From an uncultured Bacteroidales bacterium (GTDB lineage Bacteria; Bacteroidota; Bacteroidia; Bacteroidales; Bacteroidaceae): a stretch of DNA of 64,000 nt. Made by a program: the position numbers and the translations under genes. The stretch is taken from the NCBI GenBank assembly GCA_902760315.1, contig CACWFV010000001.1:1-64000 (forward strand). Direction: 5' to 3'. The notes below the pieces were generated by a model. It did no database searches and was not told where the DNA came from. It saw only the letters and a list, made by a program, of their open reading frames with translations. Numbering within the stretch: position 1 is the first letter of the stretch; each line of letters begins with the position of its first letter. Positions 53,101 to 59,088 of this stretch are shown in pieces.

Positions 53101-53196
53101 CTCTATAACAGCCTGCACAAGAAGTTTCCACCTCTCGGAAGATGTCTTTCCGAAAGCGTCCAAACCTCCATTGAGCAAACTGCGAATATCAATCAT
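41119..53196 (-). CDS. Giant phage tail/fibre protein (4025 residues)
   Basis: A single uninterrupted 12-kb frame. The N-terminal 60 residues are a helix and a Gly/Ser linker (FNGGGSSSSSSIGSGSSSN). Residues about 60-350 have repeated T/S-rich fibre-like units (AKKADKAAEATHAETADKA, GDVNANNVNAEGDVSA). Between about residues 880 and 3100 there are five Ig-like modules that open with a phrase like SVRIDLVNDNESM, at about 883, 1900, 2389, 2634 and 2862, separated by shorter W-rich segments (GEFKGEKGDNSYVHIAYA). The final 400 residues resemble tail-tip proteins (GHFSGEITATSGSIGGFGIT). It is likely the main tail or host-contact protein. No protease or hydrolase motif was seen. Confidence 0.8.
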   Translation of the reverse strand: MIDIRSLLNGGLDAFGKTSSERWKLLVQAVIELQKRTFNGGGSSSSSSIGSGSSSNGSDGASHVTEAYHAKKADKAAEATHAETADKALDIANNSIFYKRFLRRDEEDTAEQTIGFLKGLWINAKELFGIDKNGNAVFSSINAKSTLRVDGNAVTKSLSSYEGITVGPEEEYGINQEGDVNANNVNAEGDVSAKENVQGNNLIAGNSLTVGGKAKINDDISAGHDIDVAGEERIDRIQSHNYSGTALSDTGFIITADNGTGSSMAVFDYLTIRKKMIVNSLEIKETHFSAGDVAHTLAAAEIARTDYLYVDASGRETLLGYSQIKVPWLLRGAALLLGKESFASRRLLTHYKKVRMTLTNDDLSVCNRVRCYFLAKDGDREIENWFRVGDLVRCQTWNIVKTRRETFIPDLEDHAGNVYWWRKITDVSWNTGVQRYVAKDASGQPTENTTTDINSAYINEGGIPRIANNGTYGNPDIKHSPKTIDGNTYHWFDVTFGYDAERSGEANWCDMGSDLPAAGDKVVQFGNTTDPDRMNIFLIEVNGAGNPDAPDWKMYRGVHTFNLTNCWWGGESCRKTKWSVATGIEAYAPQFKWITEYGIARQVFVRDEVYWNKIPFERDDDWSKAISSYPDYSDDIVDANGHFVSRADGSPKNYVRKCRYYEQVSHNGSAWLCSVVESFYWRSADGRKLPAKTDGAEYVRNYTYDEPSAESNNWTEQVEKGDPGAFKSTVFCRSNSTPAAPSNDKKDGCNTFDNPVPPAVSGQPTWTDGMPDGTAILWMSTAWFYSDGTHQNWTTPRQQTDTETLDIEFSPNATQPLAPVGTAANKDTSSIKTKRHNQGGENMGWFDPNDTLTGWTWSDMKWRAERKIKNGVYYGSWVITRIKGENSVRIDLVNDNESMLYTSGGTLVSGNVLSTARLFDGATDVSTSATWTMTAVGCTMSSGNSRNIVVTGMTAATGYVNVQAVYTDKNGTVYKKTKQLTLKKLVDVDKYDLDITPNSIAYNATKDKPATSLLTIKVWKMTVDGNRALSNPPSGYGVYVNNVKQTESSTGTYYYTTDNSAVSSVQVKIAKDSNLDDVLDSETIPVNKAEDGAGGDTPMQAFKWNDSPTSAPALPTKGSYNNGWTATAPNRPTGTAEYHLWMTQAVKHTAANKSVSYDAWGAAVRISGDKGEPGVDSADREWIYIGSKTYSSPYSGTHPKNITKDKDGTQRTSEYIHSTDDFVPYGWQDTAIATDDTNNKFVYASWRDKAKGATTWGDFTDPILWSNWGVQGIDGDGVQYVYKLFDHELTDAERVSNIPAKPASQTQGEWIPSGWSDDPLAPTSAKPYCYCSVIKKIGGSWSDTFEKLGMWSKWAKDADVWTIDSDGYWCKNDVRYVTPDGNYVLAEGKNGTGVEMKGSVDVLFNSEATQGQTSLEGVSAKIGECYSVKSTRHLYFYDGTSQESGIPSGWVDVGEFKGEKGDNSYVHIAYARSVSFDGSTITAVTGFIVDSNGSDYEWMGLCADNNPLDPGASGRDAGSDLANARFYKWNYMKGKDGNGYERVYLLAKDGVTPTVNQNSYTVTSDKPNYGHTDRTKDEFWPQVANYNSSQMQTSYWTDDPQSNPSEAWPVLWWAERKFDGNTQTWGDFCPPTEHNRFTSELAITLTRDNLYTEASWNTYAAIGHTESFVKRSGDSDFTVCRVGDRFVVSGKSSDKGLYHTATYKCTSVSANNIAGICISHLHDGKGISNVARTFAISNVGTTESETTEPVHHGSWTANSPAVTEQYPYLWAKEVVTFSDNTTTTKYYCIGSRGDNGVDAKDFEWVYIRTKTSAAPTILNDDTYVDTNGKDYTADDHLPRVIDNPNVENNGSRYQCTDDPKGVDETWKYEWESKRTKGSVQSDNSRAWNYYMGVMKLHNNFAESAFIIDLSNDNDQFGTDSDSKVIEAQTRSTSVMLYDGATRQVLNESDGVSAVLKYIDDDTAVPTSVAEVSCARDTQDTTIGYVRVTFKKDVTFAKSGLYAYITAKCAKGEKNATFTVRKLMSGQAGISPTIYQLAPSQKTFSFGRNASNILTPNSRTVEINATKTTGNTTSSATTSDDGLTYKWGFDEETATSEHSGLTLGTSITVSNTDAASHYQVWVELSSGDKETLPIVKDGTDGLSVQSYIETQEAWSNQETTASADTMPSDCQEGDWKDSTPANTNSRTYLWRRSRKMTLKTDKSGYDAGQWSYTRLSGTNGTSIKTQGTVANTSKLLDRQVIPLVNGSDGQRTDVQDGWAYISEADRHLYQWSDELRSKSSTWVDWRSGWLDLGEFKGESGKTYYTHIAWAKGVILKKDGDGRAVTTDRTAGQRTMPNAVYPMTAAEQALFDFSIAPQEDLTWMGTLVDEDTNDAADYKYYTWKYVQGADGKSAVRIDLDNQADLVSVDADGKVRFARTVVVRARIFDGADMVTDDSKVSHSMTKASMKFGSREPSSIVKSNGVVTVQWDFSKGDSVTDQTKTFTLNYGGQGYSEEFTLGTTKSDVIYQLMPSPSEVSFSKGSDGKTLTPSHINLYGGYVKENGGAPVTVQQPNGSQIDSSNYLYYRVKGADGTWGAWTAYPASPNNFLQVASSTTNTDIEFCISTASVAGSVSDSNIVDRENVPIVKDGINGDKGDNSIRLALDNDHEDFLYNASGELVAPAGGATSQARLYDGALPISANSVTWAVDFSKSSGVPTAGQNAPTCVNGLLTVPHVTGASAKVAVKATYNSKDYFAEFTANKTEGDKYDIVVKPNAIPYNSSEAFTEKTINLSVKGIDAQGHNIDSISIDTSETPSAGKFCVFWGYVNANGSVGTLSNLKASSKKVTAVECNTYAGIYFELRRYSDGSTYRLCDYETVEIAKVQNGDSNLIVDLDNQADQFGTDSNDVVQGDAVRSTEVSLYYGSEQQEFLASGGLTAQLYYASDNDELHPITNGNIATVGVSYSGGTGTVTVTVKDGATIADSGLFAKIVAKCAKDTTGKVAYFNLGKVKSGEPGKAPDICNLRPTSKSISFNKSELAGSTPKKLGCGYTLIKDSVTTNAETAESVVVNGVTYYIYWRYAGGTYARFTTSSAIWATGILPATSEKGVEFCLSSATTAEDITIANTLDTENVPIVKDGVNGSATFHEIQSSQASVIVGAESTQAVINVNFIFRLNTSGVYSAYSCYYAVYRRKGGAYTLKESSHAKATTGSYSETVSNYTTVDAWVVVMSDSVITSADSLPSSFLAKLEIPVEKQGARGDDGYTISVNPVGVTIIQDGSGNFNVSSSVPAYVDVKITKGNDTATNLVSAVAIASNQCAADTTKPIVVATVPNNTIRLKVTGVGRDAAESKYTKGSVVLTVTADSKTFSVTVPVAVNYLGTYIQTIFTDRKEEMAHETKTLIDKEGNYVVNDSTYKSVVNAAQTSMEWINTVNTPAATVANYNTRLSTAEQNSARIERDTTELVKNIDNTAFEDIDGTQVELSAGEYIVQLKVDTEDLPTGNYVFDFAGFHYEGGEQFIEQRITVENSGTYTITLHNDVQSGVGVVNMLYIGRVFNVSSEIKQMAGNIMLKVNGKVSQSDFNIFSNSIQSSVKNISPSKNLLKGSLSAKGWLSSPSDVVASGVPYTSAKSDDDGYIVTNGNDQYLAQKLTLSGGKTYALSFYSKKTTAITVTVWVVDYPTMKQTFTVAATGASDRKTAKIEVSPYLGGYMGISINATNIKHPQLEEGDTATDFIADSTEISSDIIQIADNIQLFVTKGLSNTGIDITNGTIMLQANKVTFCDANGGNTDKIRIDPTNGTLHAVDGHFSGEITATSGSIGGFGITGSQISSLNNNIILKSDGSATLGGFKVATNGTASLTSTLTVGNANSQRIEIIPFDKNKLGSGTINFINADSDKILKIGFYNDYYGSIDLYSPATKQNPEECAVSVRSNYLQISSENTDNAKESYITMLTSTNNAYSQYTFDDKVNKMFLTSGVEGGTLMLRAYKPNGSSAWPVCSLDPNGANWMDKGHVHVMTMGELKVLLNNPNSIYSSHLANYAVMLTRINGN

Positions 53197-53198
53197 AT

Positions 53199-53738
53199 CT
53201 ATCCGATTTTCTTAATGATTACTCCACCGATTTTTGCCGTGGCCTTCCCTGCAGACTGTATCAGCCTTTTCTCCTTGCAGTAGGCCACACACTCCTTGAG
53301 GTAGCTGTTAGCCACCTCCAGCGTATTGTTGTAAGCGTCCGAACGCTCCTTTGATGACACATGATTGGAATAGTCACCGTTCTTGATGACAGAGCCGTAG
53401 CGTGTACTCTCGATATCCCCCACCATGAGGTTCTGAGCATAGACGAAGTAAGACATTGCCACCTTCAGACCAGTGAAGGAACACGGGCTTTCGTTCTCCG
53501 TACCCTCCTTGACCTTATACGTGCCACCGTTCAACAGCAGCTGTAAGGTCTCATTCTTTTCTCCGTCATCTTCTTTCTCGGCTTCATCAAGTAACTCCAG
53601 GAAGAGCTTGTCACCGAGGATTGGCTTTATATGAAGCTGCTCAGCCTCCGTAATGAAGGCAGTCAACTTGTCATCGGCAACCTTTCCGATAGGTCGTCCG
53701 AGCTTTCGTAGTTCTTCTGGTTTCAGCAGGTGTTTCAT
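53199..53738 (-). CDS. DUF6712-like head-tail adaptor protein
   Basis: A 179-residue protein starting MKHLLKPEELRKLGRPIGKV. ITEAEQLHIKPILGDKLFLE, then LKVAMSYFVYAQNLMVGDIE, then DAYNNTLEVANSYLKECVAY form the helical pattern of the DUF6712 group, which in Bacteroidetes phages lies next to the portal gene and is thought to be a head-tail connector. It overlaps the portal-like gene by four bases. Confidence 0.65.
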   Translation of the reverse strand: MKHLLKPEELRKLGRPIGKVADDKLTAFITEAEQLHIKPILGDKLFLELLDEAEKEDDGEKNETLQLLLNGGTYKVKEGTENESPCSFTGLKVAMSYFVYAQNLMVGDIESTRYGSVIKNGDYSNHVSSKERSDAYNNTLEVANSYLKECVAYCKEKRLIQSAGKATAKIGGVIIKKIG

Positions 53739-54910
53739 TTGTTGTCCTCCTTTTTATTGTTCACATATACCAATGGCTGTACCTCATAGTCGCCAGAAGG
53801 ATTTGCCTGCTCATACCAGAAATCGAAGATACGTTTTAATGCACGGCTTATGGCACGGCGCTCCTTGCTGACATAGGAATTGTAGTATTCGTATGCCTCA
53901 GACAGTACCTCGCTGGAGAATCCAAGGCTACCGTTCCTGATGCGGTACCAAGGCTCCTGCCCGAAAGCCGAATAGATACGGCTGATGACGCTTTCATCCG
54001 TTGTCTTGAACTTGCCATCGAAATTGTTGGCCTCGAAACGGACGAAATCAGGCTTGTCTTCCTCCTGCTGAATCGTAACGTCCATGATAGCACAGGCGTT
54101 CTCGTCACCTTGGAAGATGTTCAGACTCTCGCTGACATCACTGTTGTTGTCTTCCTTGATGGGGTTCCCCTCATCGTCGATGCCCAGCGTTGAGCCCTTC
54201 TTATGGACGAGCATACCAGACATAAGGAAGTTGTTACGGACATTGCGGTACTTCACGTTATCCAGTCCTTCATCTGTAGATAGACACGTCACCACCTTGT
54301 CATAGATGGGTATGGGGTACTCCCACTTGCCGTCCATGGAGAACCACAGTATTTGTCCCCTGTAATTCTCTATGCCGCCAGAGGCCACTATCTGAGACAG
54401 CACGACCTCCTTGCGTGGGTTGAAGGTATAAATCTTCTTGACGTTCTCCTTGCTGACCTTGATAGGCTTGCCCTTACGAGTCTTGTGACCACTCCAGTCT
54501 GGATGCACGGCGATATGCACCACCTTGCCGTCCTCAGTCTCTTCTTCGAGCCTGCACTGCATAAACGGTATATGATTGACTTCCACAATCTGACACATCA
54601 TGTTATAGTTCACATGAAGGGCAAACCCATGATGCTGCGCCATGTCCTGAGCGACGAGACTGTAGATATCGTCAACGGTCTGGCCCATGCGGTTGCACTC
54701 ATATTCCGCAAAAATAGTATTGTTCAGCCCATTGCCTTCTATAAACGCCTGATAGCGGTCACAGCACGTTCCGCCAGTTGCACTGCATCGGATGAGGTCA
54801 TTCATCCTTTGTGGGTACAGATTATCCTTACCGTATGCTTGGATTCCAAGATTGCTTAGGTACGATGTGTCGAAACGTTTCTTTGAACGCTGTACGTTAT
54901 TGATATTCAT
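53735..54910 (-). CDS. Portal-like protein
   Basis: A 391-residue protein. The beginning (YLSNLGIQAYGKDNLYPQRM, then CDRYQAFIEGNGLN) and HHGFALHVNYN recall the Bacteroidetes phage portal group, in which a Y-G-x-D-N-L-Y-P-Q phrase precedes a wing domain. ENYRGQILWFSMDGKWEYPI and FGQEPWYRIRNGSLGFSSE are further matches to that group. A portal forms the 12-fold DNA entry ring. The match is by recognition only, and the place downstream of the capsid gene is unusual. Confidence 0.65.
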   Translation of the reverse strand: MNINNVQRSKKRFDTSYLSNLGIQAYGKDNLYPQRMNDLIRCSATGGTCCDRYQAFIEGNGLNNTIFAEYECNRMGQTVDDIYSLVAQDMAQHHGFALHVNYNMMCQIVEVNHIPFMQCRLEEETEDGKVVHIAVHPDWSGHKTRKGKPIKVSKENVKKIYTFNPRKEVVLSQIVASGGIENYRGQILWFSMDGKWEYPIPIYDKVVTCLSTDEGLDNVKYRNVRNNFLMSGMLVHKKGSTLGIDDEGNPIKEDNNSDVSESLNIFQGDENACAIMDVTIQQEEDKPDFVRFEANNFDGKFKTTDESVISRIYSAFGQEPWYRIRNGSLGFSSEVLSEAYEYYNSYVSKERRAISRALKRIFDFWYEQANPSGDYEVQPLVYVNNKKEDNK

Positions 54911-54932
54911 ATATAGGCAATGGGCTAATCAA

Positions 54933-55754
54933 TTACTTCTTCTCAGTCTCTTTCTTTGACTCAGCAGCCTTCTTGACAGCTTCGAGCTCATTCTGCAGAG
55001 CCTCAATCTTTGCGCTCTGCTCTGCGTCCTTGGCCTTGGCGTCGGCCAGCTCAGCAGCGACCTTCTTGAGTTCTGCGTCCTTCTTCTCCGACTCAGTGCC
55101 TGCATCGGTCAGCTGCAGCTTGAGGTCAGCGATGGTCTTGTTGAGAGACTTCACCTCTTCCTGAGCCTCGGCCTTGCAATTCTCCAGCTTCTCGTTGGCT
55201 GTTGCAAGATCGGCCTTCAGGGTCTCAATCTCAATCTCAGCCTCGCTGTTGTCTGCGGCGGTTTTCAGCTCTTCAATCTCCTTCTCCTTGGTCTCGATTG
55301 CTGCGTTGAGCTTGTCAATCTCAGCCTTGAGCTCTTCCTTGGTGGGCTCTACGGCAGTCCCTTCCTTACGAGCCTTCACACGGCTCTCCCAATCGGTGGG
55401 GAAGGTCTCGAATTTAGAGATTTCAGACGGGAACTTAGCCAGCAACTCTTCTGCTACCTCATCGGGGCAGTTGTTCAGGCTGTAAAACTTGCTTGTGCCC
55501 TGCGGATGGATGATAGCACCAGCCTTCAGCACGTAATTAGCTTTCTTTGGCATCTTTCCTAAAATTTTAAGTTTACTTCTGATTTCAATATAGGCATCAC
55601 GATAACAGTCACGACAGCCAGTATTGCGAACCCTCTTACCGCATATCTGCAAGTAGAGCTGTTCAATAGTCACTCTATCGGAAGACGAGAAGCCGGACTC
55701 AAACCGACTTCTCATTTCTTCAAGCGTTTTCAGGGTTTTCTCATAATCAGCCAT
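54933..55754 (-). CDS. Coiled-coil phage structural protein (273 residues)
   Basis: Residues 1-110 have a small N-terminal part with a C-x2-C pair (NTGCRDCYRDAY); YVLKAGAIIHPQGTSKFYSL resembles a fragment of a tail completion protein. Residues about 120-273 are one long, charged coiled coil (ELKAEIDKLNAAIETKEKEI). Probably a virion or assembly component. Confidence 0.6.
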   Translation of the reverse strand: MADYEKTLKTLEEMRSRFESGFSSSDRVTIEQLYLQICGKRVRNTGCRDCYRDAYIEIRSKLKILGKMPKKANYVLKAGAIIHPQGTSKFYSLNNCPDEVAEELLAKFPSEISKFETFPTDWESRVKARKEGTAVEPTKEELKAEIDKLNAAIETKEKEIEELKTAADNSEAEIEIETLKADLATANEKLENCKAEAQEEVKSLNKTIADLKLQLTDAGTESEKKDAELKKVAAELADAKAKDAEQSAKIEALQNELEAVKKAAESKKETEKK

Positions 55755-55775
55755 AACGCTATTTTATGTTATCTC

Positions 55776-56381
55776 TTAGCCGTTATCATCTGTATTACCT
55801 GTAGCGAGAGATACAAGGGCAGCACGGGTAGTGGCGATATCCGTCTTGAAGAAGAACATACCACTTGACGGGGCGTTTGTCTCTTGGAGGGAAACTGCCC
55901 ATCCACCGTCTGTTTCCTCAGAATACTTGTCATTGGACATCTCGTTTGCAGCAAGACCCTGCTCCAGACCGTAAATCTCGAAGGTGTTCTTGTGGTCGGC
56001 ACCTTGGAACTTGTTCTCGAAGATGAACACAAAGCGTCCGTTGGCCAGCTGGTCGATGATGTTCTTGGAAACGTCAGGACCACTGTTCAGGACAACCATT
56101 GCAGCCGTCTTGGTGAACTTATTACGGTATGTTCCCTGAGCCATGGCAACGTTGGTGCCAGTGAAAGGAGTTTTGCCTGGCACCACAACCTTATAGGCAC
56201 GTTTGCCTTTCAGCAGGAGCAATGTCTCAACGATGTTAGGATTGGTAGAGTTCTTTGCGAGCTGGTCCCAGTCGATATCATCGTAGTTGATGAGATAACC
56301 AGTGTTCTTCAAGCCACCGACCTGCGGATTCTCGCAAGAGCCTGCAACGTCCTGAGCAAGTTTGAAATCACATAGTTCCAT
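55776..56381 (-). CDS. Tail-tube-like structural protein (201 residues)
   Basis: Starts MELCDFKLAQDVAGSCENPQ. The pattern VGGLKNTGYLINYDDIDWDQ, VVLNSGPDVSKNIIDQLANG, RFVFIFENKFQGADHKNTFE and IYGLEQGLAANEMS is that of a group of virion proteins in Bacteroidetes phages that I associate with tail tubes. It is next to the major capsid gene. The assignment is tentative. Confidence 0.55.
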   Translation of the reverse strand: MELCDFKLAQDVAGSCENPQVGGLKNTGYLINYDDIDWDQLAKNSTNPNIVETLLLLKGKRAYKVVVPGKTPFTGTNVAMAQGTYRNKFTKTAAMVVLNSGPDVSKNIIDQLANGRFVFIFENKFQGADHKNTFEIYGLEQGLAANEMSNDKYSEETDGGWAVSLQETNAPSSGMFFFKTDIATTRAALVSLATGNTDDNG

Positions 56382-56407
56382 ACACGTATATGTTTAGTGG
56401 TTACACA

Positions 56408-57502
56408 TTACATAGCAACCTGTACCAGCTCGTCCTCACCGATGAGAGTACCGAGGTTAGAGGCTGCATAGATGAAGTTGTCACGCTTACGGTCATCGAA
56501 CTTCACGGTCAGAGAGGCCATGCGGTCCTTGTCAGATGTACCTACGAAGAGGTTCTGGGGCGAAGCCAGGACTGCACGGTGAGGACAGTTCAGCTTAAAA
56601 GTGGTCACGGCGCTTGAGCCCTCGCCAGAGGTCGTTGTAACGGTCTCGTACTTGCGAATCATGCGGTCCCAGATGTCGATGACAATCACGGGATGACCAT
56701 CGTACTCAGAGAGCTGGATGCCGGACATGATTTTCTCGACAGGCATCTGAATGTTGTTCACATTCTTCACGTCGTTACGCAGGGCCTTGAAGAGAGAGTT
56801 GGTCACGAAGATAGCATGGTCTTCCTTGTCGAAGATACGGCTATCGGCCTCGCTCAGCAGGTCGTCCATGATACCGATGGCATAGCCCTTGGCTCGGAGA
56901 GCGGTCTTCTGCTCCGTATAGGTAGCCTGCTGGTTGGCGGTAATCTCAATCTGCTGGCTTGGATGAGCGGCAATGATGGTCTCCAGACGCTTCCACAGAC
57001 CGTCACAGACGGTGAGCAGCTTCAGGTCAATGCCCTCGGTGATGACACCGCCGTCAGTGGTGTGCTTGGCATTCTTGTCACCGAACCATGCCAGACGCCA
57101 GAACATATCGTTGATGGCGCTCTTCAGAAGAGGCATGAGGAACTTATCCCAATACGGGGTGTCCTGCAGGTCGGCACGCTCCGTACCTTCCTTCATACCG
57201 TAACGTGCGATGGTGGGCTCCAGCTCCTTGTAGCAGATGCTCTTGGGGATTTCCCAATCGCCCAGCTCCCATTGCTTCTCGTAGCCCGAAATCTCCACCT
57301 TGGTATAGGTGGGATCGCAACCAGAACCAGCCGTACCTACGTCGCCCATGCGGTCAACATAGCCCAGCTTCTTACCGTTCTCAACCTTCGTCATTGGGGT
57401 GATGACACGCTCCAAGTCAGGGTCGTTGAACACAGAGGTGAATATGAGTTCATTGAGGTCTCTTATTGCACCATTGTCTACAGTGTACTGTTCGAAATTC
57501 AT
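56408..57502 (-). CDS. Major capsid protein
   Basis: A 364-residue protein immediately downstream of the protease/scaffold gene, the usual place of the major capsid gene. It begins MNFEQYTVDNGAIRDLNELI; GIMDDLLSEADSRIF and VTNSLFKALRNDVKN precede GHPVIVIDIWDRMIRKYETV and a C-terminal beta-rich part with APHRAVLASPQNLFVGTSDK-like P-H-R-x-x-L-x-x-x-x-x-L-x-V-G-T. This last phrase is typical of Bacteroidetes phage capsid proteins of the HK97 fold. The context strongly supports the call. Confidence 0.85.
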   Translation of the reverse strand: MNFEQYTVDNGAIRDLNELIFTSVFNDPDLERVITPMTKVENGKKLGYVDRMGDVGTAGSGCDPTYTKVEISGYEKQWELGDWEIPKSICYKELEPTIARYGMKEGTERADLQDTPYWDKFLMPLLKSAINDMFWRLAWFGDKNAKHTTDGGVITEGIDLKLLTVCDGLWKRLETIIAAHPSQQIEITANQQATYTEQKTALRAKGYAIGIMDDLLSEADSRIFDKEDHAIFVTNSLFKALRNDVKNVNNIQMPVEKIMSGIQLSEYDGHPVIVIDIWDRMIRKYETVTTTSGEGSSAVTTFKLNCPHRAVLASPQNLFVGTSDKDRMASLTVKFDDRKRDNFIYAASNLGTLIGEDELVQVAM

Positions 57503-57538
57503 AATTCACTATGGGTTTAATTTGTTTAACATTCTTGA

Positions 57539-58279
57539 TTATTTACGAGCGTTGCGCTTGGCCTCCTGACGCTCACGCTGCTCACGGAGCATCTTCTGGG
57601 TCTTGCTCTCGCCCTCATGCTGTCCGCCCCCCTGATGCTCTTGGAAAGAGCGGTTACCAGTGTGGAAGGTGGACTTCATCTTGGAAACAGCCTCCAGCCA
57701 TGCCTTGCCTCCGGCGTTGTTCACGATGTCGAGAATAGCAATCTCTTCCTCGCTCTTCTGAGCCTCGGTGAGAGTGGTCTTCTCATCCTCCAGAGCGGCC
57801 TTGTCGCTTGCCAATGCTTCCTTCTCGGAAGTCAGGGTGCTAACGGCGGCTGTCAGATTCTCCTTGTCGGTAGTCAGTGCTGACACCTGACTCTCCAGAG
57901 AAGCCTTGTCTGCCTCAAGAGCTTCCTTCTCAGAGGCCAGAGCCTCCTTCTCGCTGGTCAGGGTCTCTACCTGTGCAGTCAGGTCAGCCACCTGCTGCTT
58001 CAAGGAGTTAATATCCTCATCATTATTCTCATCGGCGGGCGTGATGCTCTCGATGACTTCATCAGAGACTACGACAACGGTACCGTCGTCGAGGGTGTAC
58101 GTGCCGTTAGGATAAGCCTTGTCGCCTACCTGCGGGTCACCATCTTCGCGCTCTACGGTAAATTCCGAACCGTCAGCGGCGGTAATTTTCTGATCGAGAA
58201 CTGCGACGTCCTCAATCTTGGCTACTCCTGCCATTGACAGCAGCTTGGCCAACGTTCTGTTTTCAATCGAAACTTTCAT
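57539..58279 (-). CDS. Possible nested scaffold protein (internal start)
   Basis: The ATG at 58279 begins MKVSIENRTLAKLLSMAGVA right after an Asn/Lys-rich linker (SKHNKNNKKM) between protease and scaffold. The upstream mRNA is A-rich (AACAACAAGAAA), as Bacteroidetes starts often are. The product would be 246 residues with the whole coiled-coil scaffold, like the lambda C/Nu3 arrangement. There is no Shine-Dalgarno, so it is only a suggestion. Confidence 0.35.
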   Translation of the reverse strand: MKVSIENRTLAKLLSMAGVAKIEDVAVLDQKITAADGSEFTVEREDGDPQVGDKAYPNGTYTLDDGTVVVVSDEVIESITPADENNDEDINSLKQQVADLTAQVETLTSEKEALASEKEALEADKASLESQVSALTTDKENLTAAVSTLTSEKEALASDKAALEDEKTTLTEAQKSEEEIAILDIVNNAGGKAWLEAVSKMKSTFHTGNRSFQEHQGGGQHEGESKTQKMLREQRERQEAKRNARK

Positions 58280-58894
58280 TTTCTTGTTGTTTTTGTTATG
58301 TTTGGATGCTGTGTTAGGCTCCACAGTAGATGATATGAAGCCAAGCTCGATAGCCTTATCCATATCAACATATTTGTCCTCATTCATGAGGGTCTGCAGT
58401 GCGCTGCGGTCTGAGCCCGTGCGCTCTACATAGAGGTCAAGGATTTTGTTCTGTTCCTCAACAAGCGACATCTGCTGTGCCGTCAGCTTGCTCTTCAGCT
58501 GCTCCAGCTCATCGGCTGTGAGACGGTCACCTGGCCACAAGTCGAGATAGGCAACAGCAGGGTTGTGGATGCACAGCCTTGCGTTCTTGTTACCGAAACG
58601 ACGCTCCTTGGGAGCTGCCAGAAGAACGATGGTCGCCATTGACGAGCACTCACCGTCGATGGTCGCCGTGATGTTCTTACCCGATGTACGGAGAGCATCA
58701 TAGATAGCCCAGCCTTCGATACAGTCACCGCCTGGGCAGTGCAGACGAATGTCTATGTCACCGTCATCATCCTTCATGGAGTCAAGGAACTCATGGATAT
58801 CCTTGAAGCATACGCCATCGGTTCCGTACCAGTCTTGGTACATCACCTTGGTTTCCTCATCAACGATTTCGTTGTAAATGCATAGTTTTGCCAT
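57539..58894 (-). CDS. ClpP-like prohead protease fused to a scaffold domain
   Basis: A 451-residue protein. Residues 1-190 are a ClpP-fold protease: IRLHCPGGDCIEGWAIYDAL, the nucleophile in GECSSMAT (Ser 85), and the His in LCIHNPAV (His 110). The rest (about 206-451) is a scaffold-like region with a long coiled coil (SEKEALASEKEALEADKASL) and a basic C-terminal end (REQRERQEAKRNARK). Such fused protease-scaffolds cut themselves and the capsid during head maturation. An ATG at residue 206 may also give a separate scaffold protein. Confidence 0.88.
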   Translation of the reverse strand: MAKLCIYNEIVDEETKVMYQDWYGTDGVCFKDIHEFLDSMKDDDGDIDIRLHCPGGDCIEGWAIYDALRTSGKNITATIDGECSSMATIVLLAAPKERRFGNKNARLCIHNPAVAYLDLWPGDRLTADELEQLKSKLTAQQMSLVEEQNKILDLYVERTGSDRSALQTLMNEDKYVDMDKAIELGFISSTVEPNTASKHNKNNKKMKVSIENRTLAKLLSMAGVAKIEDVAVLDQKITAADGSEFTVEREDGDPQVGDKAYPNGTYTLDDGTVVVVSDEVIESITPADENNDEDINSLKQQVADLTAQVETLTSEKEALASEKEALEADKASLESQVSALTTDKENLTAAVSTLTSEKEALASDKAALEDEKTTLTEAQKSEEEIAILDIVNNAGGKAWLEAVSKMKSTFHTGNRSFQEHQGGGQHEGESKTQKMLREQRERQEAKRNARK

Positions 58895-58922
58895 TTTTTC
58901 CTGATACTTTGGTTTACGATAG

Positions 58923-58946
58923 CAAAATTAAGGATAAATAAGATAG
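58923..58946 (-). promoter_or_regulatory. Candidate late promoter with an operator-like half repeat
   Basis: TAATTTTG on the minus strand (58930-58923) is 28 bases upstream of the protease start and is a possible -7 box; no -33 TTTG is seen. Next to it, on the plus strand, GATAAATAAGATAG (58933-58946) resembles one half of the early operator (GCAAATAAGATAAG), in the opposite orientation relative to the promoter. Confidence 0.4.
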
Positions 58947-59006
58947 GTGAAGGGATTTCTGTCTCGCAAAGCGGTGAACTCAAACGTGCAGTACCAGACA
59001 CCAAAA

Positions 59007-59040
59007 AAGACCGCTCAAAGCCCTTTGCCTTGGCGGTCTT
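59007..59040 (-). terminator. Rho-independent terminator before the head genes
   Basis: AAGACCGC (59007-59014) and GCGGTCTT (59033-59040) pair; on the minus strand the stem is followed by six T. It ends the transcript of the gene at 59089-59655 and marks the border between early genes and the head module. Confidence 0.85.
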
Positions 59041-59088
59041 GCGGTTGCTCAAAGTGTCCTCACGGATTCTTTTTTGCCTATGGATATC

